NCBI RefSeq assembly: GCF_018524365.1
Contig: NZ_JAEKFT010000002.1
Coordinates: 186,001 to 250,000, forward strand
Direction of reading: 5' to 3'
Length of the DNA: 64,000 nt
Source of the DNA: Denitromonas iodatirespirans
GTDB taxonomy: Bacteria > Pseudomonadota > Gammaproteobacteria > Burkholderiales > Rhodocyclaceae
Both the position numbers and the translations under genes were made by a program. The notes beneath the pieces were generated by a model. It was not told the origin of the DNA. It was given only the letters and a program-made list of their open reading frames with translations, and did no database searches. This document shows positions 52,153-60,879 of the stretch, in pieces. Positions within the stretch are counted from its first letter, which is position 1. Every line of letters begins with the position of its first letter.

Positions 52153-52182
52153 GGCGGGCCGGGCGTGTTGCGCCGGCCCGCC
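52153..52182 (-). terminator. Hairpin after the DUF945 gene
   Basis: A 10-bp stem GGCGGGCCGG/CCGGCCCGCC with a 10-base loop, 8 bp beyond the DUF945 stop on the minus strand. There is no T-run, so it may be a weak terminator or a 3'-end protecting structure. Confidence 0.5.
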
Positions 52183-52189
52183 AGTCGGC

Positions 52190-53632
52190 TTATTGCATGG
52201 CCATCGGGTTGAAGGGCTGGCCGTTGACGGTGAGCTGGCCGGCCTTGAAGGCGACGGTGGATTTCACCACGCCGCCGTCGCGGGTGATGTAGCCCTGGCC
52301 GCTCAGTTGCTGGAGCTTGTCTTCGAGTTGGGCGACGACCATCTGCAGGTCGTCGTCGGAGACCGTGCCGGTCTCGCTCATGGCGCTCATCTGGGCATGG
52401 GCGCGATCCTTGACCATGCCGAGCAGCATGGCTTCGGGCAAGGCGATGTTGCCGCCGGCATCGAGCACGGCCATGATCAGACCGGGGTTGGCCATGGCCT
52501 CGGGGGTGATACCGGGGACGCTGGCGCGCAGGTCGAGGTGCGCATCGCCATGCGGGGTGGTGAAGCTCAGGCGGTCGAGCGAGAAGCTGGGGTTGTGGCC
52601 GAGCAGCTCCATGGCCGGCTCGGCGAGCGGGGCCAGTGCCAGCTGCGGATCGGCGTCGGGGCCGACCATGCGGGGGTTGGAATAGGCCTGGAGCAGCGTG
52701 CGGTACAGCTTGGCAACGGTGCGCGCATGCAGGTGCTTGAACGACAGGTCGTAGTGCGCCGGGCCGTAGTTGGTGCCGCCGATGTCGACCACTTGGGCGC
52801 CCATCTTGGCGACCATGTCGACGAAGTCGCCCTCGGCGGGCATGTCGACATCGTAGGTGATCTGCTTGAGGGCGATCGGGGCGGCCTCGTCGCCGGCAAC
52901 GCGCATCTGAATGTCGTCGATGCTGAAGCGTTGGCTGCCGGCGAGCAGCAGCGGCTCGTCGTCGAAAATGCGTTGCTGCTCACCGGTGAAGCGCATGCCG
53001 GTCATCACCATGTGGGTGCCGGTGGCGTCCTTGACTTCGAGCTTGGGTGCTTCGCCGCGCATGGTGTAGCGGGTCATGTTGGGGGCGAAGTCCACCTCGG
53101 CGCTGATGCCTTGCCAGGCGACGTCGACCGGTTCGCCGGTCTCCGGGTTGGGGATCTGCGCGTTGACGGCGGGGCTCAGCACCTTGGAGGTGCCGCTGCC
53201 GTCGAGCTTGAACACGGTGTGGCCGGTGAGCGGCTTGTTGTCGCCGAACAGCTTGGCGACCTCGGCCTGGGTGTCGGCGTCGAACACCAGTTCGCTGTCG
53301 ACCACCGCGGCCGCCAGTGCGCCGCCGGCGAAGGGGCCGTGCTGGATCTGCGACTGGAAGCGGATGCGCAGCGGCTGCGCGGGGGTGTCCGGCGCATCGG
53401 CGGAGGCTTGCAGGGCGCGCATCATGTCGCCGAACAGCTCGATGGTGACCGACTCGCTGGCGCTGAACACACCGCGTTCGTAGGTGCGCTCGACGATCTT
53501 GGCGTAGGGCAGGGTCTCGGCCTGCTTGTATTGGGCGTCGAGGGTGGATTCGACACGTGCGCCGAGATACCAGGCGGCCGCCGGGTAGGCGATGACGGGG
53601 GCGGCAATCAGGGCGAGCCAGGATTTCTTCAT
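52190..53632 (-). CDS. DUF945 (YdgA-family) exported protein
   Basis: A 480-residue protein with one N-terminal hydrophobic helix (WLALIAAPVIAYPAAAWYLGA) followed by a periplasmic region. The VESTLDAQYKQAE start and the repeated beta strands ending with GGVVKSTVAFKAGQLTVNGQPF match DUF945, a bacterial family of unknown function related to AsmA-like beta-rich proteins. ATG 53632 begins the anchor; a much longer upstream frame is antisense to the next gene and rejected. It is divergent to the Liv-type binding protein. Confidence 0.85.
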   Translation of the reverse strand: MKKSWLALIAAPVIAYPAAAWYLGARVESTLDAQYKQAETLPYAKIVERTYERGVFSASESVTIELFGDMMRALQASADAPDTPAQPLRIRFQSQIQHGPFAGGALAAAVVDSELVFDADTQAEVAKLFGDNKPLTGHTVFKLDGSGTSKVLSPAVNAQIPNPETGEPVDVAWQGISAEVDFAPNMTRYTMRGEAPKLEVKDATGTHMVMTGMRFTGEQQRIFDDEPLLLAGSQRFSIDDIQMRVAGDEAAPIALKQITYDVDMPAEGDFVDMVAKMGAQVVDIGGTNYGPAHYDLSFKHLHARTVAKLYRTLLQAYSNPRMVGPDADPQLALAPLAEPAMELLGHNPSFSLDRLSFTTPHGDAHLDLRASVPGITPEAMANPGLIMAVLDAGGNIALPEAMLLGMVKDRAHAQMSAMSETGTVSDDDLQMVVAQLEDKLQQLSGQGYITRDGGVVKSTVAFKAGQLTVNGQPFNPMAMQ

Positions 53633-53794
53633 TGCGGGGGATCCTATGATGAGAGTGTTCGGGCACGGCGGGCGTGCCGCAGGCGGCAAGTATAACGACA
53701 TCATAAGCGCGCCGTGAGCGGTTCCGCCCGCTTGAATGCCGGTTGCGGTTTGGCGTGATAATGGCCGTTCGGACAACACGCACGGAGGGGCAGC

Positions 53795-54952
53795 ATGCTG
53801 CGACGATTCTTGATGGCATGGCTGGTGGGCGTGCTGACCTGCGGCGGGGCGCAGGCCGAGCCGGGGGTGACGCCGGAGCGCGTCCGCGTGGGGACGGTGC
53901 AGGATCTGTCCGGCCCCATCGCCATGCTCGGCGCGCCGATCCGCGACGGCATGCGGATGCGCTTCGAGGAGGCCAACGCACGCGGCGGCGTGCATGGCCG
54001 GCAGCTGGTGCTGGCGGTCGAGGACAGCGGCTACGACCCGAAGCGCGCAGTGCTGGCCACGCGCAAACTGCTGACGCGCGACCCGGTGTTCGCCTTCGTC
54101 GGCACGCTGGGCACGCCGGTGGTGATGGCCTCGATGCCGCTGGTGCTCGAGGCCGGGCGGCCGCACCTGTTCCCCTTCTCGCCGCATCAGGCCACGTATG
54201 CGCCGCTGCATCCGCTCAAGTTCCAGCTGTTTGCGCCTTACCAGGACTACATGAACGCCGCGGTGCGGGCGATGGTGGCGCGCGGCGGCTACCGTCGCGT
54301 GGGCCTGCTGTTCCAGGACGACGACTACGGCCACGAGGTGAAAAAGGGCGTCGAGGCCGGCCTGGCCGCGCGCGGGTTGGCGCTGGTCGAGTCGGTCGGC
54401 TACAAGCGCGGCGCCACCGACTTTGCCAGCCAGGTCGCGCGCTTGCGCGCGGCCGAGTGCGACCTGGTGGTGCTGGCCACCGTGGTGCGCGAGACGGTGG
54501 GCGCCGTCACCGAGGCGCGCAAGACCGGCTGGGCGGTCGACATGCTGGTCACCGCCTCGGGCTATTCGGCGCAGACCCACGCGTTGGGCGGCGCGGCGAT
54601 GGAGGGGCTGTATGGCGTGAGCGTGATGCCGCTGCCCTATGCCGAGGGCGCCAATCGTGCGCTGGCTGACTGGATCGACCGCTATCGCAGCCGCTTCGGC
54701 ACGGCGCCCAACATCTGGAGCGCCATGGGCTACAACGTGGCCGACGTGTTCATCCAGGGCCTGGAGGCGACGGGGCGCGATCTGACCGCTGCGCGCTTCG
54801 CCCGCGCCATGGAAGGCCTGCACACCACGCGCGATTTCTTCGGCAGCCCGGAGTATCGCTTTTCGGCCGACGATCACCTGGGCAACCGCCACGGGCGGCT
54901 GGCGCGCATCGAGAATGGGCGCTGGGTGCTGATCAGCGATTATCTGCAGTGA
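53795..54952 (+). CDS. Liv-type ABC substrate-binding protein
   Basis: A 385-residue periplasmic binding protein with a signal peptide (1-22, GGAQA-EP) and a type I periplasmic fold (VGTVQDLSGPIAMLGAPIRDGMRMRFEEANARGGVHGR). FQDDDYGHEVKKGVEAGL and MGYNVADVFIQGLEA are family patterns. It probably serves the LivHM permease at 50203-51980 though separated by an opposite-strand gene. ubiX follows 10 bp on. Confidence 0.88.
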   Translation: MLRRFLMAWLVGVLTCGGAQAEPGVTPERVRVGTVQDLSGPIAMLGAPIRDGMRMRFEEANARGGVHGRQLVLAVEDSGYDPKRAVLATRKLLTRDPVFAFVGTLGTPVVMASMPLVLEAGRPHLFPFSPHQATYAPLHPLKFQLFAPYQDYMNAAVRAMVARGGYRRVGLLFQDDDYGHEVKKGVEAGLAARGLALVESVGYKRGATDFASQVARLRAAECDLVVLATVVRETVGAVTEARKTGWAVDMLVTASGYSAQTHALGGAAMEGLYGVSVMPLPYAEGANRALADWIDRYRSRFGTAPNIWSAMGYNVADVFIQGLEATGRDLTAARFARAMEGLHTTRDFFGSPEYRFSADDHLGNRHGRLARIENGRWVLISDYLQ

Positions 54953-54962
54953 GGGACGACGC

Positions 54963-55577
54963 ATGACGACATCCAAGACCATCACCGTGGCGCTGACCGG
55001 CGCCTCGGGCATGGCCTACGGTCTGCGGCTGATCGAGTGCCTGCTCGGCGCCGGGCATAAAGTCTGGCTGCTCTACAGCCAGGTGGCGCAGATCGTGGCC
55101 AGGCAGGAGATGGACTGGCAGCTGCCCTCGCGACCGGCGGAGGTGGAGGCCGAGCTGTCGGCCCGTTTCGGGGCGGCGCCGGGGCAGTTGCAGGTGTTCG
55201 GCCGCGAGGCCTGGTTCGCCCCGCCGGCCTCGGGCTCCAACCCGCCGGATGCCATGGTGGTGTGCCCGTGCACCATGGGCCGGTTGGCATCGATCGCCAA
55301 CGGCATGAGCCAGGACCTGATCGAACGGGCGGCCGACGTGGTCATCAAGGAGGGGCGCAAGCTCGTGCTGGTGCCGCGCGAAACACCGTTTTCGGCCATC
55401 CATCTCGAGAACATGCTCAAGCTGGCGCGGCTCGGCGTGTGCATCCTTCCGGCGAATCCGGGCTTTTACACGCGCCCCGCGACGGTGCAGGAACTGATCG
55501 ACTTCATTGTTGCACGCATCCTTGACCAGCTCGGAATCGCACACGAATTGGTCGCTAGATGGGGAGAAAGTGACTGA
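54963..55577 (+). CDS. ubiX: Flavin prenyltransferase UbiX
   Basis: A 204-residue enzyme that makes prenylated FMN, the cofactor of UbiD decarboxylases. It shows TGASGMAYGLRLIE (FMN/phosphate loop), CPCTMGRLASIANGMSQDLIERAADVVIKEGRKLVLVPRETPF, and the C-terminal NPGFYTRPATVQELIDF. No ubiD is in the window. Linked to the Liv binding protein gene by only 10 bp. Confidence 0.94.
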   Translation: MTTSKTITVALTGASGMAYGLRLIECLLGAGHKVWLLYSQVAQIVARQEMDWQLPSRPAEVEAELSARFGAAPGQLQVFGREAWFAPPASGSNPPDAMVVCPCTMGRLASIANGMSQDLIERAADVVIKEGRKLVLVPRETPFSAIHLENMLKLARLGVCILPANPGFYTRPATVQELIDFIVARILDQLGIAHELVARWGESD

Positions 55578-55905
55578 AAATGCAGCGGTTTTGTGTGCTG
55601 CAGCATCCCGGTGAGATGGTGGTGCGTATAACTGGCATCAAAAATGCTCCGGTCTGTTTTGTGCAACGCAGTGCACGGCCAAAAGCATGGAGCACAGCAT
55701 TGCTGCATATGCACATTTCGTCGCCTTTTCACCGTGAGTGATTGTTCTATCAGGGTTTTCCACAGGGTAACTTTCGTTGTACTCGGGCTCATACAGTTGT
55801 TTAAATAGGAAGGAGTTCGTGTTTACCCGAAGAATTCGGACAACGCGGGCCCGGTGCCGATGGGGCACCCAACTCACAAAAAATGATTTCGGAGGAGTAG
55901 TTCCC
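55578..55905. promoter_or_regulatory. AT-rich control region upstream of the aap operon
   Basis: These 328 bp are AT-richer than the surroundings. A sigma-54-like element lies at 55633-55648. From 55660 to 55715 there is a cluster of GTGC/GCAC half-sites (for example GTGCAACGCAGTGCAC). Near the start AGGAAGG (55807-55813) precedes a GTG at 55819 that is in frame with the binding protein, giving a possible 29-residue upstream extension. The GGAGGAG before ATG 55906 is the better start. Confidence 0.5.
55633..55648 (+). promoter_or_regulatory. Possible sigma-54 promoter of aapJQMP
   Basis: TGGCATCAAAAATGCT has GG (55634-55635) and GC (55646-55647) 10 bases apart and TGGCA at -24, but the -12 box is ATGCT rather than TTGCT. 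A start near 55659 would leave a 247-base leader. Confidence 0.5.
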
Positions 55906-56931
55906 ATGAAGATTCTACGAATTTCCGTTCTGACCGCCGTGGCTACCGCCGGCATGGCACTGGTGGGTTCTGCCCATGCCGGGACCACGTTCGATGCCGT
56001 CAAGAAAAAGGGTTTCGTCCAGTGCGGCGTCAGTACCGGTCTGCCCGGATTCTCGGCCACCGACGACAAGGGCGCCTGGAAGGGCATCGACGTCGATGCC
56101 TGCCGTGCGGTGGCGGCGGCCCTGTTCGGCGATGCCAACAAGGTGAAATACACCCCGCTCAACGCCAAGGAGCGCTTCACCGCGCTGCAGTCGGGCGAAG
56201 TGGACATGCTCCCGCGCAACACCACCTGGACCTACACCCGCGACACCAGCCTGGGCCTCAACTTCGCCGGTGTGAACTACTACGACGGCCAGGGCTTCAT
56301 GGTGACCAAGAAGCTGGGCGTGAAGAGCGCCAAGGAATTGTCGGGTGCCCAGGTGTGCATCCAGGCCGGGACCACCACCGAGCTGAACCTGGCCGACTAC
56401 TTCCGTGCCAACAAGATGGAATACAAGGCCATCACCTACGACAGCTCGGATGAAACCGTGAAGGCCTTCGAATCCGGCCGCTGCGACATGCTGACCTCCG
56501 ACCAGTCCCAGCTCTACGCGCTGCGCATCAAGCTGGCCGACCCGTCCAGCGCCATCGTGCTGCCCGAGATCATTTCCAAGGAGCCGCTGGGCCCGGTGGT
56601 GCGTCAGGGTGACGACGAGTGGTTCAACCTGGTGCGCTGGTCGCTGTTCGCGCAGCTCAACGCCGAAGAGGCGGGCATCACCATGAAGAACGTCGACGAG
56701 ATGATGAAGAGCGCCGACCCCAACGTGCGCCGCATCCTGGGCGTCGAGGGCGTCAAGGGCGAGTTCCTCGGCGTCGATGACAAGTGGGCCTACAACATCA
56801 TCAAGCAGGTGGGTAACTACGGCGAGATGTTCGAGCGCAACGTCGGTCAGGGCAGCGCGCTGAAGATCTCCCGCGGCCAGAACGCGCTGTGGAACAAGGG
56901 CGGTATCCAGTACGCACCGCCGATTCGCTAA
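55906..56931 (+). CDS. aapJ: Amino acid ABC substrate-binding protein
   Basis: A 341-residue periplasmic binding protein with a signal peptide (1-24, GSAHA-GT). The family 3 fold (GFVQCGVSTGLPGFSATDDKGAWKGIDVDACRAVAAALFG) and the very conserved LPRNTTWTYTRDTSLGLNFAGVNYYDGQGFMV identify the AapJ/BztA family for general L-amino acids, including glutamate and aspartate. ATG 55906 after GGAGGAG is the start. A stable hairpin follows the gene before the permeases. Confidence 0.92.
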   Translation: MKILRISVLTAVATAGMALVGSAHAGTTFDAVKKKGFVQCGVSTGLPGFSATDDKGAWKGIDVDACRAVAAALFGDANKVKYTPLNAKERFTALQSGEVDMLPRNTTWTYTRDTSLGLNFAGVNYYDGQGFMVTKKLGVKSAKELSGAQVCIQAGTTTELNLADYFRANKMEYKAITYDSSDETVKAFESGRCDMLTSDQSQLYALRIKLADPSSAIVLPEIISKEPLGPVVRQGDDEWFNLVRWSLFAQLNAEEAGITMKNVDEMMKSADPNVRRILGVEGVKGEFLGVDDKWAYNIIKQVGNYGEMFERNVGQGSALKISRGQNALWNKGGIQYAPPIR

Positions 56932-56942
56932 GGCGGTTTCCT

Positions 56943-56971
56943 GCCCGGCGTGCCCGTGAGGGCCGCCGGGC
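56943..56971 (+). promoter_or_regulatory. Stable hairpin between aapJ and aapQ
   Basis: GCCCGGCG (56943-56950), bulged T, GCCC, loop GTGA, then GGGC and CGCCGGGC (56964-56971) form a 12-bp stem with a GNRA-type tetraloop. No T-run follows, so it probably stabilises aapJ mRNA or partly attenuates transcription, which explains higher binding-protein levels in such operons. Confidence 0.75.
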
Positions 56972-57003
56972 GGCCCTTCACCTAAAACCGTCCGAGGCTT
57001 TCC

Positions 57004-58194
57004 ATGGCTGATGAGACTTCCGAGCGGGACATCCCCGCCAAGCCACGGCGCCTGACCGATCCCAAGTTCAGGGCGCTGGTCTTTCAGATCCTTGCCAGCA
57101 TTACCGTTGCTGCATTTCTGTTTTTCATCGTGCGCAATACGCTCCACAACATGGAGTTGCGCGGCATCTCGACCGGTTTCGGTTTTCTCGATCGTGTTTC
57201 CGGTTTCGGCATCCTGCAGTCGTTGATCGAATACGACGAAAGCTCGACCTACGGGCGCACCTTCCTGGTCGGTCTGCTCAACACCCTCCTGGTGTCGGCG
57301 CTGGGGGTCTTCTTCGCCACCCTGATCGGTTTCGTCATGGGGGTGCTGCGACTGTCGTCGAACTGGCTGATCAACAAGCTGGCCACGGTTTACATCGAAA
57401 CCTTCCGCAACATTCCCTTGTTGCTGCAGATCTTCTTCTGGTATTTCGCCATCGGCTTCAACCTGCCGAGTCCGCGCCAGAGCATCACGGTGGGTGAATC
57501 GCTGTTCCTCAACAACCGGGGGCTCTACCTGCCGGCGCCGGTCTTCGAGGACGGTTTCATGGCCACCGGGCTGGCGATCGTCGGGTCGATCATTGCGGTC
57601 ATCTTCCTGGCTCGCTGGGCGCGCAAGCGCTTCGAGGCGACCGGGCAGCTGTTCCACACCGTCTATGCCTCGCTGGCCATCCTGATCGGTGTGCCGACGC
57701 TGGTCTATGTGGCCACCGGCATGCCGATGCACCTGGACTATCCGACGCTGCAAGGATTCAACTTCAAGGGCGGGCTCACGGTCATCCCCGAGTTGTTCGC
57801 CCTGACGCTGGCGCTGTCGATCTACACCGGTGCGTTCATCGCCGAAACGGTGCGCAGCGGCATCCAGTCCGTCTCGCACGGGCAGACCGAAGCGGCCAGC
57901 GCGTTGGGGCTGCGGCCGAGCTGGACCTTGCGTCTGGTGGTGATTCCGCAGGCCATGCGGGTGATCATCCCGCCGCTGACCAGCCAGTATCTCAATCTCA
58001 CCAAGAACTCGTCCCTGGCGGCGGCCATCGGCTACCCCGACCTGGTGGCGGTGTTCGCCGGCACGACGCTCAACCAGACCGGCCAGGCGGTGGAGGTCAT
58101 CGCCATCACCATGAGCGTGTACCTCGTCCTCAGCCTGGTGATCTCGGTCTTCATGAACTGGTACAACGCCAAGATGGCGTTGAGGGAGCGCTGA
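57004..58194 (+). CDS. aapQ: Amino acid ABC permease AapQ/BztB-like
   Basis: A 396-residue inner-membrane permease. TFLVGLLNTLLVSALGVFFATLIGFVMG begins the His/Glu-type permease domain, and the coupling EAA motif is SVSHGQTEAASALGLRPSWTLRLVVIPQAM. The long N-terminal region and the length are characteristic of AapQ. The operon order is J-Q-M-P. Confidence 0.92.
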   Translation: MADETSERDIPAKPRRLTDPKFRALVFQILASITVAAFLFFIVRNTLHNMELRGISTGFGFLDRVSGFGILQSLIEYDESSTYGRTFLVGLLNTLLVSALGVFFATLIGFVMGVLRLSSNWLINKLATVYIETFRNIPLLLQIFFWYFAIGFNLPSPRQSITVGESLFLNNRGLYLPAPVFEDGFMATGLAIVGSIIAVIFLARWARKRFEATGQLFHTVYASLAILIGVPTLVYVATGMPMHLDYPTLQGFNFKGGLTVIPELFALTLALSIYTGAFIAETVRSGIQSVSHGQTEAASALGLRPSWTLRLVVIPQAMRVIIPPLTSQYLNLTKNSSLAAAIGYPDLVAVFAGTTLNQTGQAVEVIAITMSVYLVLSLVISVFMNWYNAKMALRER

Positions 58195-58195
58195 G

Positions 58196-59299
58196 ATGAG
58201 CCACAACTTTGTTCCGTTGCCCGACCAGCCGCCACCGACGGCCTCCGTCGGCGCCATCGGCTGGCTGCGCCGCAATCTGTTCTCCAGCATCGGCAACACG
58301 CTGCTCACGCTGCTGTCGATCTATGTGCTGGCGGTCAGCCTGCCGCCGGTGATCAACTGGGCGTTCATCGACGCCGACTGGGTCGGTGTCAGCCGTGACG
58401 CCTGCACCTCGGGCGGCGCCTGCTGGGTGTTTGTCAGCGCCCGGTTCGAGACCTTCATGTACGGCTTCTTCCCGGCCGAGGAAACCTGGCGGATCAACCT
58501 GATCTACGGTTCCCTGTTCCTGTGCATGGCGCCGCTGTTCTTCGACAAGTTCCCCTACAAGGTGCAGCTGGGCGCATTCGTCATCTTCGTCTTCCCGATC
58601 TTCGGCTTCATCCTGATGTTCGGTGGTGTGTTCGGCCTGACGCCGGTGGAAACCAGCCAGTGGGGCGGCATGACGCTGACCCTGTTGCTGGCCTCGGTCG
58701 GCTGCGTGGCGGCGCTGCCGCTGGGCATCTTGCTGGCGCTCGGGCGGCAGGCGACGAACATGCCGGCGGTCAAGTCGATGTGCGTGCTGTTCATCGAGTT
58801 CTGGCGCGGCGTGCCGCTGATCACCGTGCTGTTCATGTCCTCGGTGATGCTGCCGCTGTTTCTGCCCGAGGGGGTGAGCTTCGACAAGCTGCTGCGGGCG
58901 CTGATCGGCATCACGCTGTTCCAGTCGGCCTACATGGCCGAGGTGGTGCGCGGTGGCCTGCAGGCGATTCCCAAGGGGCAATACGAGGCGGCCGATGCGC
59001 TGGGTCTGTCCTACTGGAAGAAGATGGGGCTGATCGTGCTGCCGCAGGCGATGAAGATCGTCATCCCCGGCATCGTCAACACCTTCATCGCCCTGTTCAA
59101 GGACACCACGCTGGTCATCATCGTCGGCCTGCTGGAGATCCTGGGCATGGTGCAGAACGCGCTGAACGATCCGAACTGGCTGGGCTACTCCACCGAGGGC
59201 TATGTGTTCACCGCCTTCATGTTCTGGATCTTCTGCTTCAGCATGTCGCGCTACAGCCAGGCGCTGGAACGCAAACTGCACACCGGACACAAGCGCTGA
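58196..59299 (+). CDS. aapM: Amino acid ABC permease AapM/BztC-like
   Basis: A 367-residue second permease, starting one base after aapQ stops. [39 protein letters not shown] and the EAA loop [35 protein letters not shown] match AapM. It forms a heterodimer channel with AapQ. Confidence 0.92.
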   Translation: MSHNFVPLPDQPPPTASVGAIGWLRRNLFSSIGNTLLTLLSIYVLAVSLPPVINWAFIDADWVGVSRDACTSGGACWVFVSARFETFMYGFFPAEETWRINLIYGSLFLCMAPLFFDKFPYKVQLGAFVIFVFPIFGFILMFGGVFGLTPVETSQWGGMTLTLLLASVGCVAALPLGILLALGRQATNMPAVKSMCVLFIEFWRGVPLITVLFMSSVMLPLFLPEGVSFDKLLRALIGITLFQSAYMAEVVRGGLQAIPKGQYEAADALGLSYWKKMGLIVLPQAMKIVIPGIVNTFIALFKDTTLVIIVGLLEILGMVQNALNDPNWLGYSTEGYVFTAFMFWIFCFSMSRYSQALERKLHTGHKR

Positions 59300-59343
59300 C
59301 CCGAGCGGTCGCGCCCGTTATCGAATCAACACTGGAGATGGCC

Positions 59344-60114
59344 ATGACAGCTGCCGTTCCGAATGCCGCCGCGAGTTCCGATGTGATGATCGAACTGCGC
59401 GGGGTAAACAAGTGGTATGACAAATTCCATGTCCTGAAGGACATCAACCTGCAGGTCGCCAAGGGCGAGCGCATCGTGGTGTGCGGGCCGTCGGGCTCGG
59501 GTAAGTCGACCATGATCCGCTGCATCAATCGCCTCGAAGAGCACCAGAAAGGGCAGATCATCGTCGACGGCACCGAGCTGACCTCCGACCTGCGCCAGGT
59601 CGAGACCATCCGCAAGGAAGTCGGCATGGTGTTTCAGCACTTCAACCTGTTTCCGCATCTGACCGTGCTCGAGAACCTCGCGCTGGCACCGATGTGGGTG
59701 CGCAAGACGCCGCGCAAGGAAGCCGAGGCGCTCGGTATGCAATACCTGGAACGGGTGAAGATCCCCGACCAGGCCAAGAAATACCCCGGCCAGCTCTCCG
59801 GCGGCCAGCAGCAGCGCGTGGCGATCGCCCGCAGCCTGTGCATGAACCCGCGCATCATGCTGTTCGACGAGCCGACCTCCGCGCTCGACCCCGAGATGAT
59901 CAAGGAAGTGCTGGACGTGATGATCGAGCTGGCCGAGTCCGGCATGACCATGATGTGCGTGACGCACGAGATGGGCTTCGCCAAGACGGTGGCCGACAAG
60001 GTCATCTTCATGGACCGCGGTCAGATCGTCGAGAGCAACCCGCCCGAGGAGTTCTTCACCAACCCGCAGAACGAGCGCACCAAGCTCTTCCTCAGCCAGA
60101 TCCTCAATCACTGA
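59344..60114 (+). CDS. aapP: Amino acid ABC ATPase AapP/BztD
   Basis: A 256-residue ABC ATPase: Walker [11 protein letters not shown] (near 49), Q-loop [17 protein letters not shown], signature [15 protein letters not shown], Walker [14 protein letters not shown]-loop CVTHEMGFA. It energises the AapQM permeases. ATG 59344 is 6 bases after GGAG; an ATG at 59338 overlaps the ribosome binding site. Confidence 0.93.
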   Translation: MTAAVPNAAASSDVMIELRGVNKWYDKFHVLKDINLQVAKGERIVVCGPSGSGKSTMIRCINRLEEHQKGQIIVDGTELTSDLRQVETIRKEVGMVFQHFNLFPHLTVLENLALAPMWVRKTPRKEAEALGMQYLERVKIPDQAKKYPGQLSGGQQQRVAIARSLCMNPRIMLFDEPTSALDPEMIKEVLDVMIELAESGMTMMCVTHEMGFAKTVADKVIFMDRGQIVESNPPEEFFTNPQNERTKLFLSQILNH

Positions 60115-60273
60115 CCGCCCCCAGGGTCGAGTTTCGCCCGGCCGGCGCAGCCTGCGCCGGGCATTGCTAGAATGCAGGCATCCCCAGGCGGGCGCCCCGG
60201 GCCATCCGAGGCGCCCGCCGTCATTCATGGTCCGGCAGGGACGTTGTCGGTCCCGACACCGTTGGCTGTTCCC

Positions 60274-60879
60274 ATGAGTCAAATCGCCTTGCTGCCCCTG
60301 TTTCCCCTCAACGCCGTGCTGTTTCCCGGTGGCCTCCTGCCGCTGCGAATCTTCGAGCCGCGCTACATGGACATGATTGCCGAATGTCTGCGCCTCAAGA
60401 CCACCTTCGGCGTCTGCCTGATCGTGGCCGGCAGCGAAACCGGCGAGGCCGCCGTGCCGCACACGGTGGGCACCGAGGCGCGGGTGCTGGCGGCCGATGC
60501 CGATTCGATCGACGAGGTGAATATCGTGGTGGTCGGCGAGCGGCGCTTCCGGCTGCGCGACCACAGCGTCGACGGCCTGCAACTGTTGTCCGGCGAGGTG
60601 GACTGGCTGCCGCCGATCGCGCCCAGGCCGGTGCCCGCCGCGCAGGCCAATCTGATCCCGCTGCTCGAGCGCATCGTTCGCGACCTGGGCGAGCGCATCC
60701 CGGCGCCGCACCGCTTCGACGACGCCGAGTGGGTGGGCGCGCGCTATGCCGAAGTGCTGCCCATCTCGCTGCTGGCGCGCCAGAAGCTGCTGGAGCTGGA
60801 CGACGTGATCAGCCGCCTGGAAATCATCCAGCAATACCTCGATCAGCGCGACCTGCTGACGCCGCCCGGCGTGGCATAG
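60274..60879 (+). CDS. Lon N-terminal (LAN) domain protein
   Basis: A 201-residue protein consisting of the Lon substrate-binding domain alone (LPLFPLNAVLFPGGLLPLRIFEPRYMDMIAECL at the start), without the ATPase or protease parts, like YcgB/LonN-type proteins of unknown function. TAGAAT at 60168-60173 is a possible -10. Its last 37 bases overlap the 3' end of mutY on the other strand. Confidence 0.88.
   Translation: MSQIALLPLFPLNAVLFPGGLLPLRIFEPRYMDMIAECLRLKTTFGVCLIVAGSETGEAAVPHTVGTEARVLAADADSIDEVNIVVVGERRFRLRDHSVDGLQLLSGEVDWLPPIAPRPVPAAQANLIPLLERIVRDLGERIPAPHRFDDAEWVGARYAEVLPISLLARQKLLELDDVISRLEIIQQYLDQRDLLTPPGVA

Noticed and set aside
45866-52190. The GGCGGG/CCCGCC hairpins as Rho-independent terminators
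   Set aside because: None is followed by a T-run; their similarity to each other fits REP-like repeats better.
53600-55012. N-terminal extension of the DUF945 gene across the Liv binding-protein gene
   Set aside because: The added part is antisense to a clear coding region and would bury the membrane anchor at 53632.
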